In this document: positions 35,817-48,921 of the stretch, piece after piece | Layout of the letters: the number at the start of each line of letters is the position of its first letter | Numbering within the stretch: the stretch's first letter is position 1 | Assembly: GCF_008831285.2 (NCBI RefSeq) | Contig: NC_045138.2 | Coordinates: 21,797,934 to 21,861,933, forward strand | Origin: Nymphaea colorata | Taxonomy: Eukaryota > Streptophyta > Magnoliopsida > Nymphaeales > Nymphaeaceae | Direction: 5' to 3' | Length of the DNA: 64,000 nt | Notes under the pieces: model-generated | Databases searched by the model: none | What the model saw: only the letters and a program-made list of their open reading frames with translations | What the model was told of the DNA's origin: nothing | Made by a program: the position numbers and the translations under genes

Positions 35817-37321
35817 TATATCCTTTCTACTGAAGACCACATGTTCGTGTCTTCGTCACTGTGAAGATCACCTAGATTCTTGTCATGAAACGTCTTAACT
35901 GTTCATTTTTTGAAAGGTTATCTGGATTTCGTGAACTTTGTTTTACCGGCACTCACTGTACTCCATTCCGTAAGTACCTAACTTTGTCTCAGGCTGTGAA
36001 GCCCTAGTGAGTGCATCTTTTCAGCGAATTGTAGTTATGATGTATTCACTAGTATAATGCACGGACAGCGGCACATTCGACTCAAAAGTGGAATGTTTTT
36101 TTGTAAACATAAGATGCTGCAACACAGTTTTTGTTTATAGGTTTTCTTGGCTATGGTTTATTTAGTATTGGAAAAATGATTAAGAAAAACAGTAAAAAAT
36201 ATTTTAAAATATGACATTTACAACAGTAAACATCCTTATGTAGGCATAAACATCCTTAAGTAGACATTCCATGATGCTGTAAGATATATGACTTATAAAC
36301 TTGGGAAGAGAATTTTGCTATACCTTGGGAAATGTGATTTTTGGATGAGGAGAAAAAATTCACTGTAAATCCTATTTATTTGTAGCTAGGAATGGGGAGA
36401 AAGGGTCGAGAATCTTATAAGGAGAAAATTTTCACTATCGAAAAATTTCATTATCTTTTACAAATACAAAGTGAACATTTTCCTTGGTAAATAATCACTT
36501 TGTTTGATTGTTTTGCAAGGGTTCACTTCGAAACGACAGATGAAGATGCCCTTCATGTTGTCTGGTTGTTGCTTAAAGCTCCCACTTTGAAGCTACAGGT
36601 GAATCTCCCCTTAGTCTGTGTAACGGTGTATTTGATACTGCGTACCTCACCACCCTCTCTCCTTGCACCTCCGCTGGTTTGACAAATTTACTGAACCGTC
36701 GACTAAAGCTGACTTCGATCAGGTGTTTTTTTTTTTTTTTTATCTTATAGTCTATGAATCTAAATGCTTTTGAAAGATAATGTTTAAATCTGAGATTGAA
36801 CTGAAACTAATTACATTAAGTTGGTGTAAGTTGGATTTGGAACAAGTTAGATTCAACTAGAGTCTGAACTGTTTTATATCCTTGTATGTTGTTGCCTGTT
36901 GGAGGGTTGAAGAAACCTGAGAGGAGGGGCCCATGATATGTTTGAGGAGCAAATTTTGAAAATTAGTAGGAAGTTTTGAAAAATGATGCTTTCTCTTTTC
37001 CCTGATAGGCTGAAAATGCTCTCACCACTTAAAAGTACAAAAATTTGAGTTTTCATATTAGAGAACTCATGACTTATTTTATTACGTAAGAATGTGGGCA
37101 TGGCATATAAAACAAATAAAGCAGTAAGCAACGTGATAAACATCACAGTAAGCAGTTCTCTGGACATTGCAGTTATATGAACGTTGGCTTGGGTTCAGAC
37201 TCAATTGACTACCTTCACTCTAATGTTGTATGATCTTAGAAGTCCTTTTGATAATTGTCCCACCAGACAACGTAGATAGGACGTCCTGTCCATCACACCT
37301 TTGTTTTGTCTGTCTTGTTAG

Positions 37322-38485
37322 TGAGAAAAATTTTAATAAAAGTTATGTTGCTGAATGGACCCATGAAATGCACTCTCATTAGCAATGGTGATTTTACTTA
37401 TGTTGTTCTTTTATAAGAAAAACCACAACAAATGCCACAAAAAGATGTAAAAATGTCATTAGCACATGCTTTTACTTACAGAAAAGCAACATTAGTAATA
37501 CTTTCAAGCAAGACAGATGTTGTTTCATTCTATTAGGCATGATTCTTCAAGAGTGATTTAAGTGGCTCAATGAAAAGTGTATGGTTAATTTTCTAGGAAT
37601 GTCAGCTAGGCTGTTGGGAAACTTTTTTTTTTTGCTTTCTTCATTTGCCAAGAAGAAAGAGGTAGAGATTGTTCTAGTTCAGAGGCTTTCTTAGACCTAA
37701 AAGCATGCTTTTAGGTTTAAGGTCTCTATGTTTAACCCCTTGGCAATGCATGTACTCCATTCCTTGCAGAATCTCAAGAGCAATTGCTATTATTTCTTAA
37801 TGAGAAAGGTGCCCAGGCTTAAATCTGTGGAGGTATGCCTTTAAAGATCCCACACTTAATTTGTAGAGGTATGCCTTTAAAGATCCACCAGGTATGTTTC
37901 AGTGATGAGGCAGAAAACTAGTGGCTTTTTACATGCCCTTACCAGCTGAAATAGAGAATGAACTGATCCATGAACCTTGTGGACACCATGATGGGATACC
38001 TTTTTCATCAAGAGATAATAGCAATTGCTTTAGACATTGCTGAAGTACTTGCATTATCTAAGTGTTTAGACACAGGGACCTTAAACCAGAAAACATGCTT
38101 TTAGGTAAGCCGCAGAATTAGAACAACCTCTATCTTTTTCTTTCTTTTTGGCAAATTAAGAAAGCAAAGAAAAATTTCCCAAACCATACATTTTTTCTTG
38201 AGCCACTTAAAGCACTCTGAACTATGCTTGATAGAATGAAAAACCATTAGTCTTGCTCGAAAATTTTACTAATGCCTTCCGTTACAAAAAACCAGAAAAC
38301 AAGATTTGTTGTAATCTTGGCAAACTCCTTGCGCTTCAAATGTATGTAAATAGGACAAATCAACACACTTTTTGTGTTTATTTTCACTAAGCAAAGGAAC
38401 GATTATCAAACTATAGCTCAGGTGTTTGATAGATCACCCCATTTGCGCACACAACTATTATTGCTTCATATAAAAGCAACTACAA
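37322..38485. repeat. Foldback inverted repeat remnant in copy B
   Basis: The left arm (about 37322-37800) and right arm (about 38030-38485) match the copy A arms. CATTAGCACATGCTTTTACT and GAGCAATTGCTATTATTTC are on the left; ACTAATGCCTTCCGTTAC and AACGATTATCAAACTATAGC are on the right. A 29-bp stretch ending GCCTTTAAAGATCC is tandemly repeated at about 37832 and 37870. Confidence 0.75.
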
Positions 38486-39788
38486 GAAAAGATAACTATG
38501 TTTTCTATAAAATTAGGAAATATGTTGCCATTTCATGCCAAATGTGGGTTAGATAATATCCAATCGCTAATCTCCAGGGAAATTTTATCAGCTTTGTCTT
38601 CTACAAGCACTTTATTGTGCAGATTCTTTAGTTTTGTCATTGTTGAACAGAAAAATTTTCTTAAAGGGCAAGGATAAATAACTATTGTACACCTATGAAA
38701 GATATTTTGTCTACAAACAAAGTTACAAAAAAACGCCTGTGGATAGGAGAAGACATAGAATCTACCTAATTCTAATAAAGGTTGAATATCATCCAGTTTT
38801 AAAGGTTGTCTTCTCCGGGAGAAATTTTTCTCCATTGGTAGGGTCCAACTCTTGAGCTCATCTCAAAGGTCTTAAATTTGTTACAAGGAAATATTTGTCG
38901 GTTTAGATCTTTTTTCTCATACCTCTGTTACAAAAATGCATAATAATGTTTATTTATGAAATTCAGATATATGCTTTATCTGTTGCATGAAGATCTACAT
39001 ATGGTTGTTTAGAAGTTATTACTTGAACCCTTTCTATATAACACTTCTTCCGAGATTGGCATAATATTTCTAAGGGATGCTGCTTTTTAGAATTTTCCAG
39101 GCCTATCCTTTTCATTTTAACAATGTGAAACAAATTCTGAAAAGATGCATTAGTTTCAACTAAATCTAGAGAGAGAGAGAGAGAGAGAGGAGGAGTCACT
39201 GCAATGGTAGCTAGGGGAAACCCCTAGCCTGTTTGAGAAGGAAACCCTCCACTGATGTGTGAAAAAGAAAGAGAGAGAGAGAGGGAGAAGAAGAAGAAGA
39301 GAGCGTAGACCGAAGAAGGTCAAGCATCTTCAATACAGAAACACACCTTAGAAAAATATGGCAATCTCTGACGCCATTTTGTGCATTGCGGATGGTTTAT
39401 GTAACAATGAATTGAATTAAATTGATTTGTCCCCAAGTTGATACGAAGGGACCGATTCAAGCTCATTTTGAGAATATCGGTTGATACAATCTTCACTTCT
39501 CTTTTATATGTGAACATTCAATGAGGAAAGAGATGCATTGAAGCTTAGATTATCTGAACAAGTTCATATATGCCTTGCATTTCTATTTCTCTCTTCATTA
39601 AGCAACATTCCAAGCAATAGAGAGAGAGAGAGAGACAGAGAACCACCAAGCAACTTTCCACTATTCAAAACTGTTTACTTTTTCTTCTTCATTCAATTTG
39701 AGGTATTTTGCTTTTTGGCATTTTCTATTTAACTTAATCTGTCTTGATGACTATCCGCGTGTTTGTCCATCTGTCCTTTGAACGGGTA

Positions 39789-41013
39789 TTGTGCCCTTAG
39801 ACCATTATGTCCGGGTGTGCTCGTCTGTATGTCAAACAAGCATTGCCCTTTTATTGGATGTGAACGACCATATTTGAATTGGATATATACTTTATTATAT
39901 CATTTTTTTGGATATCGAATATTATATCTGAATTTCTAATATTATATCCAAAATTCAAAATTTAATCTAATCCGATTTTTAGATTAACATATGAATCTGA
40001 ATCTGGCTTTTGAACCGGATCCAAACTATGTTATGGAATATAGACATTGAGCTTATCTAAGATTATATCTGATTCAAATTCGAAACCAATCTACTTAAAA
40101 CTGAATTTGAATCCAATTATATTAGAATCTAATTCGAATTCTAATCGGGTGCCAAACTTTTTTTTTCTCATATCTTGAATAAATATGCATGCAGTTCATC
40201 TAAATCGAATTTATGCCATTATGTCATTAAGCTTTAAATATTTGTCAACGGGAGTAGGTTTTAAGTAGAATTAGGAAGCTTAGACCGTTCACGTTCACGC
40301 ACCCGTTTGTCAAGCAACGAACGTCGACCGGCTCACTTGGACCGTTTTGTCCATGCGTTCGCTTATCAAACAGGCACGTCCTCCCTCCACTCCTCTAGGC
40401 CTCAGCACAATTCAATAATCCGTAGCTGTAAAAAAGAAGGCGTCTGAAGTGTTACGTTTTGGGTGAGCAAGGGGTATTAATTTCACCGTTGAAAAAGGCT
40501 CGAAGGCCCTCCCATTCTTCCTGCTTCCGGAGTCCTGAGCTGTGTTGGTGTCAGCGATAGCATATTGAAGCATATTGAAGAAAGAAAAGATGAAATATTA
40601 GAGAAAACCTGATACAACTCCAACAGTTGGTCCGTAATTTTAAATTAAGTATTTAAAAATAATAATAATAGATAAATTTGTAAACAGAAATGGATTGCCA
40701 AATAAAAAGTTGGTGTAAGAGTTCGGTTGTCGTTTTTTATTTTTTAAAATTCAGTTCTGGGCAATGAAAAGTATTATTGGTTGATTATTTAGGGTATTAA
40801 GATTTTTATTTTTTTAAGGGTGAGTTGTTTATTTTGTCGCCTCTAAAAAAGACTAATGCTCTCTTGTGCCCGTATGTTTGAAGATGTTTTACAGTTTAAA
40901 GATAAAACGCACTGCAACGTGACATTGATAAGCCAAATTACCTTGCCGTGCAGTACGCTACCTTCTTCGGAGATATTTAAGGTATATTGAGATCATTGAT
41001 GTATAAATTTAAA
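39789..41013. other. Intergenic AT-rich sequence
   Basis: No gene. About 39870-40150 is full of GAATCTGAAT/GGATTTAAT-type words, like the interior of the element at 5448, and may be a relative of it. About 40280-40385 contains CGTTCACGCACCCGTTTGTC and related words that look like repeat debris. Confidence 0.4.
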
Positions 41014-41155
41014 TTAAAGTACTCGTATTGTTACGAGTGACTATAAAAAGTTAAATACTTATACACAAGTTAAAGTGTATTATGAGTGACTATAAAAAGT
41101 TAAATACTTGTGTATTATACACAAGTTAAAGTGTATTACGAGTGACTATATAAAA
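41014..41155. repeat. ~55-bp tandem repeat upstream of the BTB gene
   Basis: The unit contains TTACGAGTGACTATAAAAAG, then TTAAATACTT and ACACAAGTTAAAGTGTATTA. Copies start near 41029, 41079 and 41138, with a 7-bp insertion (GTGTATT) in the second. It ends about 510 bp before the BTB start codon. Confidence 0.75.
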
Positions 41156-41665
41156 TGATAGTTGATGAGGCAAAGCTTAGCTCTATGCCGGACGGAAAGC
41201 TTCTCCCACTCACCTGAAATAAATATTTTTATTTATAATTATACTCTATCTAAGTTTCAAGCAGCTCTATGAACGATAAAATGAGAGGAAAGAAGAAAAA
41301 AAAGAGAAAACTCGCTACTCAGGTTAACTATCGTGAATTATTATGACGGATAAGGTAAAAAATAAAAGGAATAATTGCCTGATGCATAAAGTTTGGATGA
41401 ATTCGTTATTTAGTCAGAAAGTCGGTGAGAGAAAAAAATATGGAAAGGAAAAACAAGAGAAGGGCCTCCTTTTTTCCGCTAACCCTCGGCTACGTTGTTC
41501 ACGCGTCGTCTGGAGAAGAACAAGAAAAACGAGGAAGAGGAAGAAGAAGGAAAAGGGTGGGAGGAGCAGGCAAGAACTCGACTTCCCTTTCGCTGTGTTC
41601 GCGGAAGAGGGGAGGAGTTACAGGGGGGTACGTCCGGACGTGGAAGAGAGGAGATAACGGTGACC

Positions 41666-44600
41666 ATGAGCTGCCCCGAGTCCAAGGTGGAGACGATCTC
41701 CAGGATGGCGCAGTGGAAGGTGGAGTGCTTCTCTCCTTTCTCTTACAGGCGCTCCGACGCCTTCAAGGTTGGTCTCTGGAATTGGTATGTCCCACCCTTT
41801 TCTCCTTCCTTTTTCCCCCCTCCCCACTCTAGTTTTCCTGTGTTCGAGTAACACTTTTGAGGAACAAAAGAAGATTGATGCACCAAGCCGCTGCCGGTGC
41901 TTCTGGTTTTCCCATGTGGTACAGGCATTTGGCAGTTGAGAAGAACAGGAGTATATGCATCCGTCTGTTTCCGGAGCCAGGCAGAAAAGAACAGCCTCCT
42001 ATCGCCACGTTTATTGTCCGGGCGTCGATCTCTGGGTCCACCCGTCGCCCCTTTGCCACTCCAGGTGCTCCTTTAGTCCACGTTAGTCTTATTCTTGATC
42101 AAGTGCCCATTAGTCGTCATGTTTCTGCGGCTCATTCAGTTCGTTGGACAATGGCTTGTTGGAGGGTCTCTTAATGGTTGCTCTTCTTGATGCGTAATTT
42201 CCCTATATTTGACCTGCTGCAATTATTCTTCCCTTGGTGGTGATTATGGATTACATGGTTTTGCAATTGAGGAAAGTTTATTGCTTGTGCTCTTGGTTCT
42301 CGATCCCTGCTATGGTCTATCTAGTTGCGTAACTTAAATCACGTAGACAACGAAATCTCTGGTGTTTGATTTTCTTGATGATGACTCCAAACTGGTTGTA
42401 GGCTTGTAGCTTTCGCTGATTAATTTGTTTGCTGGATCTTGCCCAAATCAATGCGTAGCTTGACATGACATTTTTAGTAAATTTTTTGCTACATTATTTC
42501 TTGGCCTTTGCTACTTGTGAGGGCTATTATGATCCCTACCTTAGTTTGCTTTGTTATTAGTTGTGGAATTATGAGAGGTGTAAAATGGTCTATTGTTACA
42601 TAGATTGTAGATCACCTCTTAGTTAAAGTAGTCCAGTTGGTTCAGTTAGCTAAGCAAAAGTCCAGATATTCAAGAACATCCATATGTCAGCAGCTTCTAG
42701 CAGAAGTTGTGTTCAAAGAGATTTCAATGCCTTGAAACTGCCATAAGGGAAGTCTTAAGCTCTTTAAGTCTAATTTATTCTATAGATAACTTCAAGAATG
42801 CTTCATTCCTAGAGGGGAAAATCGAGACAATGGAGATCAAGCTCCCCCAAATTCAATCTTAGATCATTACGGAATTGAAAATTGGTGTTTTCTTTTCCAA
42901 ATTGATTTTGCTTGATAGACTCTGATGTTGGCTCAAAAAAAGCGTTTCACTACATCGTCTAGAAGAGAAGAAATAATGCTTGCTTTTTGACATGTCACTT
43001 GTTTTGTGGCAAGAATTTTCCCCTCTAAATGATATTGGTATGAAAGGTCCTTGCATTCTCATTCATAAGGCACAAAGATAAAGACTGTTCTCTACTCATC
43101 TGTGTAGATGACATAATAGTTTTGGAAGCAGCGTAGGAGATTCAAAATTTTACCGGTGAGTCTGAAAAGGTATTTTCGATTGAAGATCTAGGAGAACTGC
43201 AGTTTTTCCTTTGTGTAGGAGCAAAACTCACTCAGGAAGGTATCATCCTGCCACAAATGAAGTACATAATGGTCGTTAACCAGGCACGAACTTGATTGCA
43301 AACTGCTTGTATCACTCCTGCTGCACCTAATGCCCTATAATCAGGTGTAGTAATGACGTTTTTAAAGACTTTACACTTTCTCCAAGTATTGTTGGAGGTC
43401 TCCAATATGTCATGTTTACCAGACCAGATATCATACTGTAAGTGAGACATGACAATTTATTACATGTTTCCAGCCAAAACCACTTGGCTTATGTTACACG
43501 AATACTAAGAAATCTCAAAGGAAAAATTGTTTATGGATTGAAAATTGGGAAATTAAGTCCTTTCAACTATCTAGTTAGATGCAGATTGGGCAGGTTGTTG
43601 TATGATCAGAAGTCAATGGCTAGTTCCTGACCTTTATGGAATCTAATTTGCTATCTTGGAAAACTTCCAACCGAAAAACAATAGCCCGGTCAAGCATAGT
43701 CACAAAGAACTCACCTTTTTTAAAAAAGACCCGATAAAAATGTTAAAAAAATGAAAACTAAAAAATCGCCTTTTCAATTTTTGTTTAGAAAACTTTAAAA
43801 TGAATTTTTCAAGTTTTTTTTCACATTCTTTTTGCTTTAAAGTTTAAAACTTATGTAAGTTGTTTATCTTCATTTCTATCATTTCTAAAACATCATTTCT
43901 ATCATTTTATCAAGTTATTTTTTATGTTTTCTTCTTGGTTTTTCATTTATTTTACTTTTTCCTAACTCTAAGGATTTCCTTCTTTTCTAAAAAAATTGCC
44001 GAACTTTTCCTGAGATTTTAAGTTTTGCTGAAAATACTCGAGGAAAACCTTTCCATTGAAGACCCATTGATGATATTTGTGACTATGCAGTCAATTATAG
44101 AGATAGAAAACATGGCTATAGCTAATGGATTTCAGAATTATTATGGCTGTCATCTCTGCTAAAAGACCCAGAAATAAGTTCTCAAATTCCTATTGTTTGG
44201 TGTGGCTACTAGGTGCTACTTTTCTTGCAGCTACTTCTGTACTTCATGCAAGAGTGAAGCATATAGAAATCCTATCATTTGGTGTGACAATTAGGTGCTA
44301 CTTTTGGTGCAGCTAATGCTGTACTTCATGCAGGAGTGAACCATAAGAAATTTGACTTGCCTTTAAAAGAGGAAAAAAGGAACCAACAATGAGGGTTTCT
44401 TATCTCCTCAATGGATTATTTTATCAAAACCTCTTTCAGCCCTTCAGTTCAGGTTCATCAGAAATAAGCTAGACCTCATTGAGTGTAAGGCCTACTTGAT
44501 TGGCATTGGGAGAGCCACAAAAAAGCAAGAAAATCGAAGATCCGATGTTGGCAGCATCTAGCAAAAGCAAGATATTCAAGAAAATCCAATATTAGCAACC

Positions 44601-46328
44601 TCTAGCAGAAGCTGGCATATTCAAAGAGATCTCATTGCTATGCCCTGTATGAATGCCAACAAGAGACCTAATCCAAGTGAGAATTGTAAATTGTTTACGA
44701 GTTCTGTAAAATATTGTCAACGACTGATCGGCGATCGCTGATGTATATAACACCTGGATGAGAACAAAGAGCTCTCCTCAATAAAAGTCACATGAAAAGC
44801 AAGAAAGAAATAGAGGGTAGCATTTGTTTGTAGATGTAGGCAATTGCCAGACTTTATTAATTGCTCTTTCATGTGTTCTTTTATTGTGTGATGAAATTTT
44901 TAAGCTTCCTGTTATATTGTAGGTAAAATTGTTTGGCTTTATGAATTCTTGTTGTTTCATCCACAAGATTCAGCATAGGACATGGCTTTAATCTTGAATC
45001 AATAGGATAACAGTTCTAGGTCCTAGAAGATTCTGTGGGATTTGGAATCACACTCGTGATATTTTCCTATTTTTGCAAGCGCTCAATTGTTCTTGTTAAA
45101 GTTCTGATAACCAACCAACCAACTCATTATTCTCTATTCGCAACCATCTTCATGTCAATTTTCTCATAGTATAAGCGTAAAATAATAAAATCATGGGATA
45201 TTACTGGACATGATTTACTTTCTCATGTGGCTTACTGGCTTAGTTTCACATGTTTTCGGTGGAACAGGGCCATAATTAATCATTTTTGACTCGAAACAAA
45301 TGACATCACAGAGCTGTATATTTTTAAGGCTAAAGGTTAAAATATCTTTCCGGAAAAGCTCTTGGTTGCTTTTACCATTCACTGAACTCAATGAGTTCCT
45401 GAAAACTGGGGTTTTCATTTTCTTCATCCAGATGCCAACTTTTTCATGAACAAAAGTGAACTGTTGCTTTTATTAATAGTTGCAAAGCTGTTGTGATCTT
45501 GCAGTTATCAACGACAGATTGTTCCGCACTGGTGAAGACTTTTTATGGCACATTGATGCTGCAATTTATGGAAGATACATCATTGACGTGGAATTTCTGG
45601 ATCTCAAGACTGGGGCAAATGTGAGCATCTCATGCTTTGAATATGGATTGTTGCTGCTAAAGTTTATGCTGTATTTCATGAAATTGAAGCCATCTCTTTC
45701 TATATTGCTTTGCTATTTACAGGGCGGTGAGGCTACTTCTGTGTGGTGTACTGAAGAATCAATGCAGACTGTCTTGAATAAAAGCACTATCAGCTGCTTG
45801 TCACGCATGCTTCATGATGAACTTCATGCTGATGTGACCATCCATACATCCAGTGGCACACTTAAAGCTCACAAGGCAATTTTATCAGCAAGTTCTCCAG
45901 TTTTTAAGGGCATGTTTCAGCATAGCTTGAAAGAAAATGAATCTTCTACAGTTGTCATAGATGACATGTCCAACGAGTCCTGCTGTGCATTCCTTGCTTA
46001 CATTTATGGGGGAATGAAACGGAATGAGTTTCTGGAACACAGATTTCAGTTACTTGCTGCTGCACACAAGTATGATATTATTGACCTTAAGGATGCATGC
46101 GAGGAGAGCTTACTAGAGGATATAAACTCTTCCAACGTTCTCGAGATATTGAACGATGCTTGGTTATTCCATCTGGCTAAGCTGAAGAAGGCTTGCATGA
46201 TGTTTTTGTTCGACTTTGGGAAGATACATGATTTGAAAGATGAGATTGCTTCGTTTTTCCAGTACGCGGACAGGGAATTGATGATCGAAATGTTTCAGGA
46301 AGGTTTAAACATGTGGAAAAATGATTGA
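41666..46328 (+). CDS. BTB/POZ domain protein with N-terminal MATH-like region (At1g55760 type)
   Basis: Four exons join in phase: 41666-41784, 41925-42064, 45505-45620 and 45723-46328, giving 326 aa, close to the roughly 330 aa of the Arabidopsis At1g55760-type protein as I recall it. Residues 1 to about 130 (TISRMAQWKVECFSPFSYRR, VGLWNWHLAVEKNRSICIRL, FLWHIDAAIYGRYIIDVEFL) resemble the TRAF/MATH fold. The BTB domain follows: MLHDELHADVTIHTSSGTLK, AHKAILSASSPVFKGMFQHS, then AFLAYIYGGM. A BACK-like C-terminus ends FQEGLNMWKND. BTB proteins of this kind dimerise and usually serve as substrate adaptors for CUL3 ubiquitin ligases. The ATG at 41666 begins the conserved MSCPES..ETISRMAQW block; earlier in-frame ATGs exist in the purine-rich leader. 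Intron 2 (3.4 kb) carries a dead copia relic. Confidence 0.93.
42660..44800 (+). mobile_element. Dead Ty1/copia relic in intron 2 of the BTB gene
   Basis: About 43085-43640 (+) reads DDIIVLEAA, stop, FTGESEKVFSIEDLGELQFF, IVGGLQYVMFTRPDI and HLAYVTRILRNLKGKIVYGL. These are the late reverse-transcriptase and connection blocks of a copia polyprotein, in the same strand as the gene and broken by stops. Flanking it, about 42667-42735 and 44563-44640 share TATTCAAGAA, CTCTAGCAGAAG and ATTCAAAGAGAT blocks and may be remnants of the two LTRs. About 44738-44785 (GTATATAACACC...CTCAATAAAA) looks like an LTR transcription start and poly(A) region. LTR limits are uncertain. Confidence 0.65.
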
Positions 46329-48633
46329 CAGTATATATATTATGCATAATTTTCTCTTGTTCTTACTGAAAAACACAACTACTTCGATGTAGAGGCTTGG
46401 GTCCAATCATAATAAAAATGTGGTGGTGTTCTCTGTCTTTCTGTCTGTCTCTCTCTCCTCTCTGTGGGAGCTGAGTCTTGATTTTTCAAGTTTTTGCCTT
46501 GAGTGGGAAAGATTTTATATGAGAAATGAGCAAAACCAGTCAATGAGGCTAGTTTTTTCAGGTTCTTTCTCTTTATAAGTCACAATTCTGATGTTAAGAT
46601 GAGCAATGAAAAGAAAAAGGAAAGGTTGTAATCCACTAAATAATTAACTTTAAGTCGACGTCATTTTCAGGAAAATTAACTTTAGGGGTGTGATGTCTGT
46701 ATTTGGAATTTAAGAATGAAAAAGATTATTTTTATGATGTATAAAGTCTATTAATTTCACCAATCTCATTTAAGTACCTTTCTCTTTTCTAAATATCACT
46801 TGGAAAAAGCATGAAAAGGTGGTCTTGGATATAAATATTACTTTAGGTTATGAAATATGATTTTGATATAACCAATTTAATGAAAGAAGATACTAATTTT
46901 AACCATCATGCTTTTAGCGTTATATAGCACTGATTCGTCTATGCTTGGAAGACACATTTATGTAACGACAATTGACAAGTTTAGTACTTCTCTCCTTAAA
47001 TTGAAGACTTAGTGCAGTGCCGTGTGGCGCCTGTTTTGTGATCTCAGAATAGTCTCCGGTGGTTGAAAAGAATGGCATGAACCTCCAGAGCTGGCGGTTC
47101 TTCGGGTAGAACTGCAGTCTTGTCTACACCATTGCGTCGGTCATCGTGACCTGGTCACCCATTACCGCTCAAGATCATCTTCTAGAACTAGTGGGGAATC
47201 AGTTGCCCCAAGAAAAAGAAGTTTCTAGCTAATGTCATTTGTTCTGAGAAGGCTCACATCATCGCCGGGTGCTGTTATCCTGATAGCATCGAGAGATGTT
47301 AGTATATTTAATATGGTTTAAGGCATAAGGTGTTGAGTGCCCCCTCTCCCATCCTCACCCTTCCTCGTGCCTCATCGTTTGACCTTGGCCCTGTTGTTTG
47401 CCCTTGACGTTGCTTCCAGCTTCGCCAGGCATCCATGGAAGCTTTGGCTTTTGGCTTCGCTTTTCGTCCCAGCATCCCACTCCTCCTTTGTTGGTCTCAC
47501 CATTCATCTTGAGCCCAATTGTTGCTAGGTCCCATGTTGGCCCCGACATTCATCTTAGATTTCATTGTTGTTGTTACTAGCCCCAATTGCTCCTGAAGAT
47601 CTTCTTCCATGCTCTCTAGGGTCTCTTAGCCCCTTTAAGGTCGATTGGCCTTAATTTTAATGACCCGATAGTCGGCAGCCGATCATCTTCCTTTGTCTCG
47701 ACAACCTTCCTGGTGATAGCTCGCCGCCGATTCTGATCCCACATATAACATGCTACTAGCATCAAATTCAACCTATTATTGTTGGCCTTGGCTTGGTTAC
47801 TGCTGCTAGACCGCTGGCATTGATGACTTGCCGATGATTGTCCCTGACTTGCCGACGATTGTCCCTGACTTGATTGGCTGGTTTTCTTGCTGTTTATAGC
47901 TTGCCATTGTTGTTCGCTACTTTTGATGGTCCCGAACTTGATACTACTGAAAGCTTGCTACTGTAGATGGCCCTGCTTCCGATAGTCTTACCGACCCAGC
48001 AGCATTGCTCGCCCATCACGCTTTGCTGCCAGGAGGAATATGCCTCTTCTCTCCAATTGGTCTTGGGCATTTGAGCTTCTGCACACACATAATTTTGATC
48101 TTGCAGCCTCACTACGAAAGCCAGTTTCATCAAACCCCTAGAGGAAATGCATGTTGACTGCACAACAAATTCAGCAACCGTAAAAGAAGGGTCAGGCCTC
48201 AAACTCATATCTGCTCAAACAAGGACTTCCTTCCTGGATTTACTAGCCATGGTATGTCTCTAACAAGATCTAAATGTCCTCCCATAGGCAATATATCATC
48301 TCTGATCCTACCCCCTACATCATGGAGTTCCTAGCTCCCAAAATACTCCAACTTGCCATTGGAAACAATAATTTCCAACATCTTAGGGCACTTTGTTTTA
48401 AAACCTCCTTTACCATCATCAGATTAATATCCCCTAATAGAATTTACATGCTTTAAAATAGCATTGAACCTTTTGGAAAGGGTCTCTAAAAAGCTGCCAC
48501 CAGCTTATGCTTGGATTCTTCTCTTTGTATAAAATGCCCTGACGCCCTTGGTGTACATAAATTTTTTTTGTTATTAAATGTGGAGAGCCTTTAGAAGGTT
48601 CAAGACTGCTTTGGTACAGTATTTGTATCTTAG
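46329..48633. other. 3' flank of the BTB gene and unclassified sequence
   Basis: The first few hundred bases probably include the BTB 3' UTR. From about 47330 to 48240 base composition is more even and CT-rich on the plus strand. A 21-bp unit (TTGCCGATGATTGTCCCTGAC) is repeated twice at about 47828-47870. The minus-strand ORF 47894-48208 reads like a decayed coding piece (MKLAFVVRLQDQNYVCAEAQ), but I cannot assign it. Retrotransposon debris is likely. Confidence 0.4.
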
Positions 48634-48910
48634 TGTAAGATTTTGATATCTAATACCAAGCCACCGAATGAACTTAGATGCAAGAGGAGGAAGAGAGAAG
48701 TGGGCTGCACGTCCAAGCAAGAGAGAGATGAAAGAGAATAGCAACAAATGACGTCTGCTATCATTATATACTAATCACGATTTAGTGTACATCATAAAAT
48801 ACACAAAATAACAATAAGATTTACAAGTATGCCTCCGCCCATGATGTGTTGGGCATGTGGATCAAATGGGTCGGGTCTAGATGACCCGATCCATATGTAC
48901 AAACTTAACA
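48634..48910 (-). repeat. 3' LTR of the copia element
   Basis: 277 bp with TG...CA ends (TGTAAGATTTTGATATCTAA ... CAAACTTAACA). Compared with the other LTR it has an extra CAAGCCACCGAATGAAC-type segment near 48656 and small indels. Similarity is roughly 90% by eye. Confidence 0.92.
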
Positions 48911-48921
48911 GCCCCCCTCAA
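48911..48921 (-). other. Polypurine tract of the copia element
   Basis: The minus strand reads TTGAGGGGGGC directly before the 3' LTR, the classic plant copia PPT for second-strand priming. Confidence 0.85.

Larger units (their letters stand above)
34148..39788. repeat. Large direct tandem duplication, copy B
   Basis: Counterpart of 27323-34147. It carries the I9 terminal-exon copy at 35743-35816. Differences from copy A: about 500 bp of unrelated sequence at about 36717-37240; loss of the outer part of the left foldback arm (equivalent of about 29990-30470); and absence of copy A's 33250-34005 material. Copy B keeps right-arm sequence missing in copy A (about 38180-38250), so neither copy is simply a deleted form of the other. 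Confidence 0.88.
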
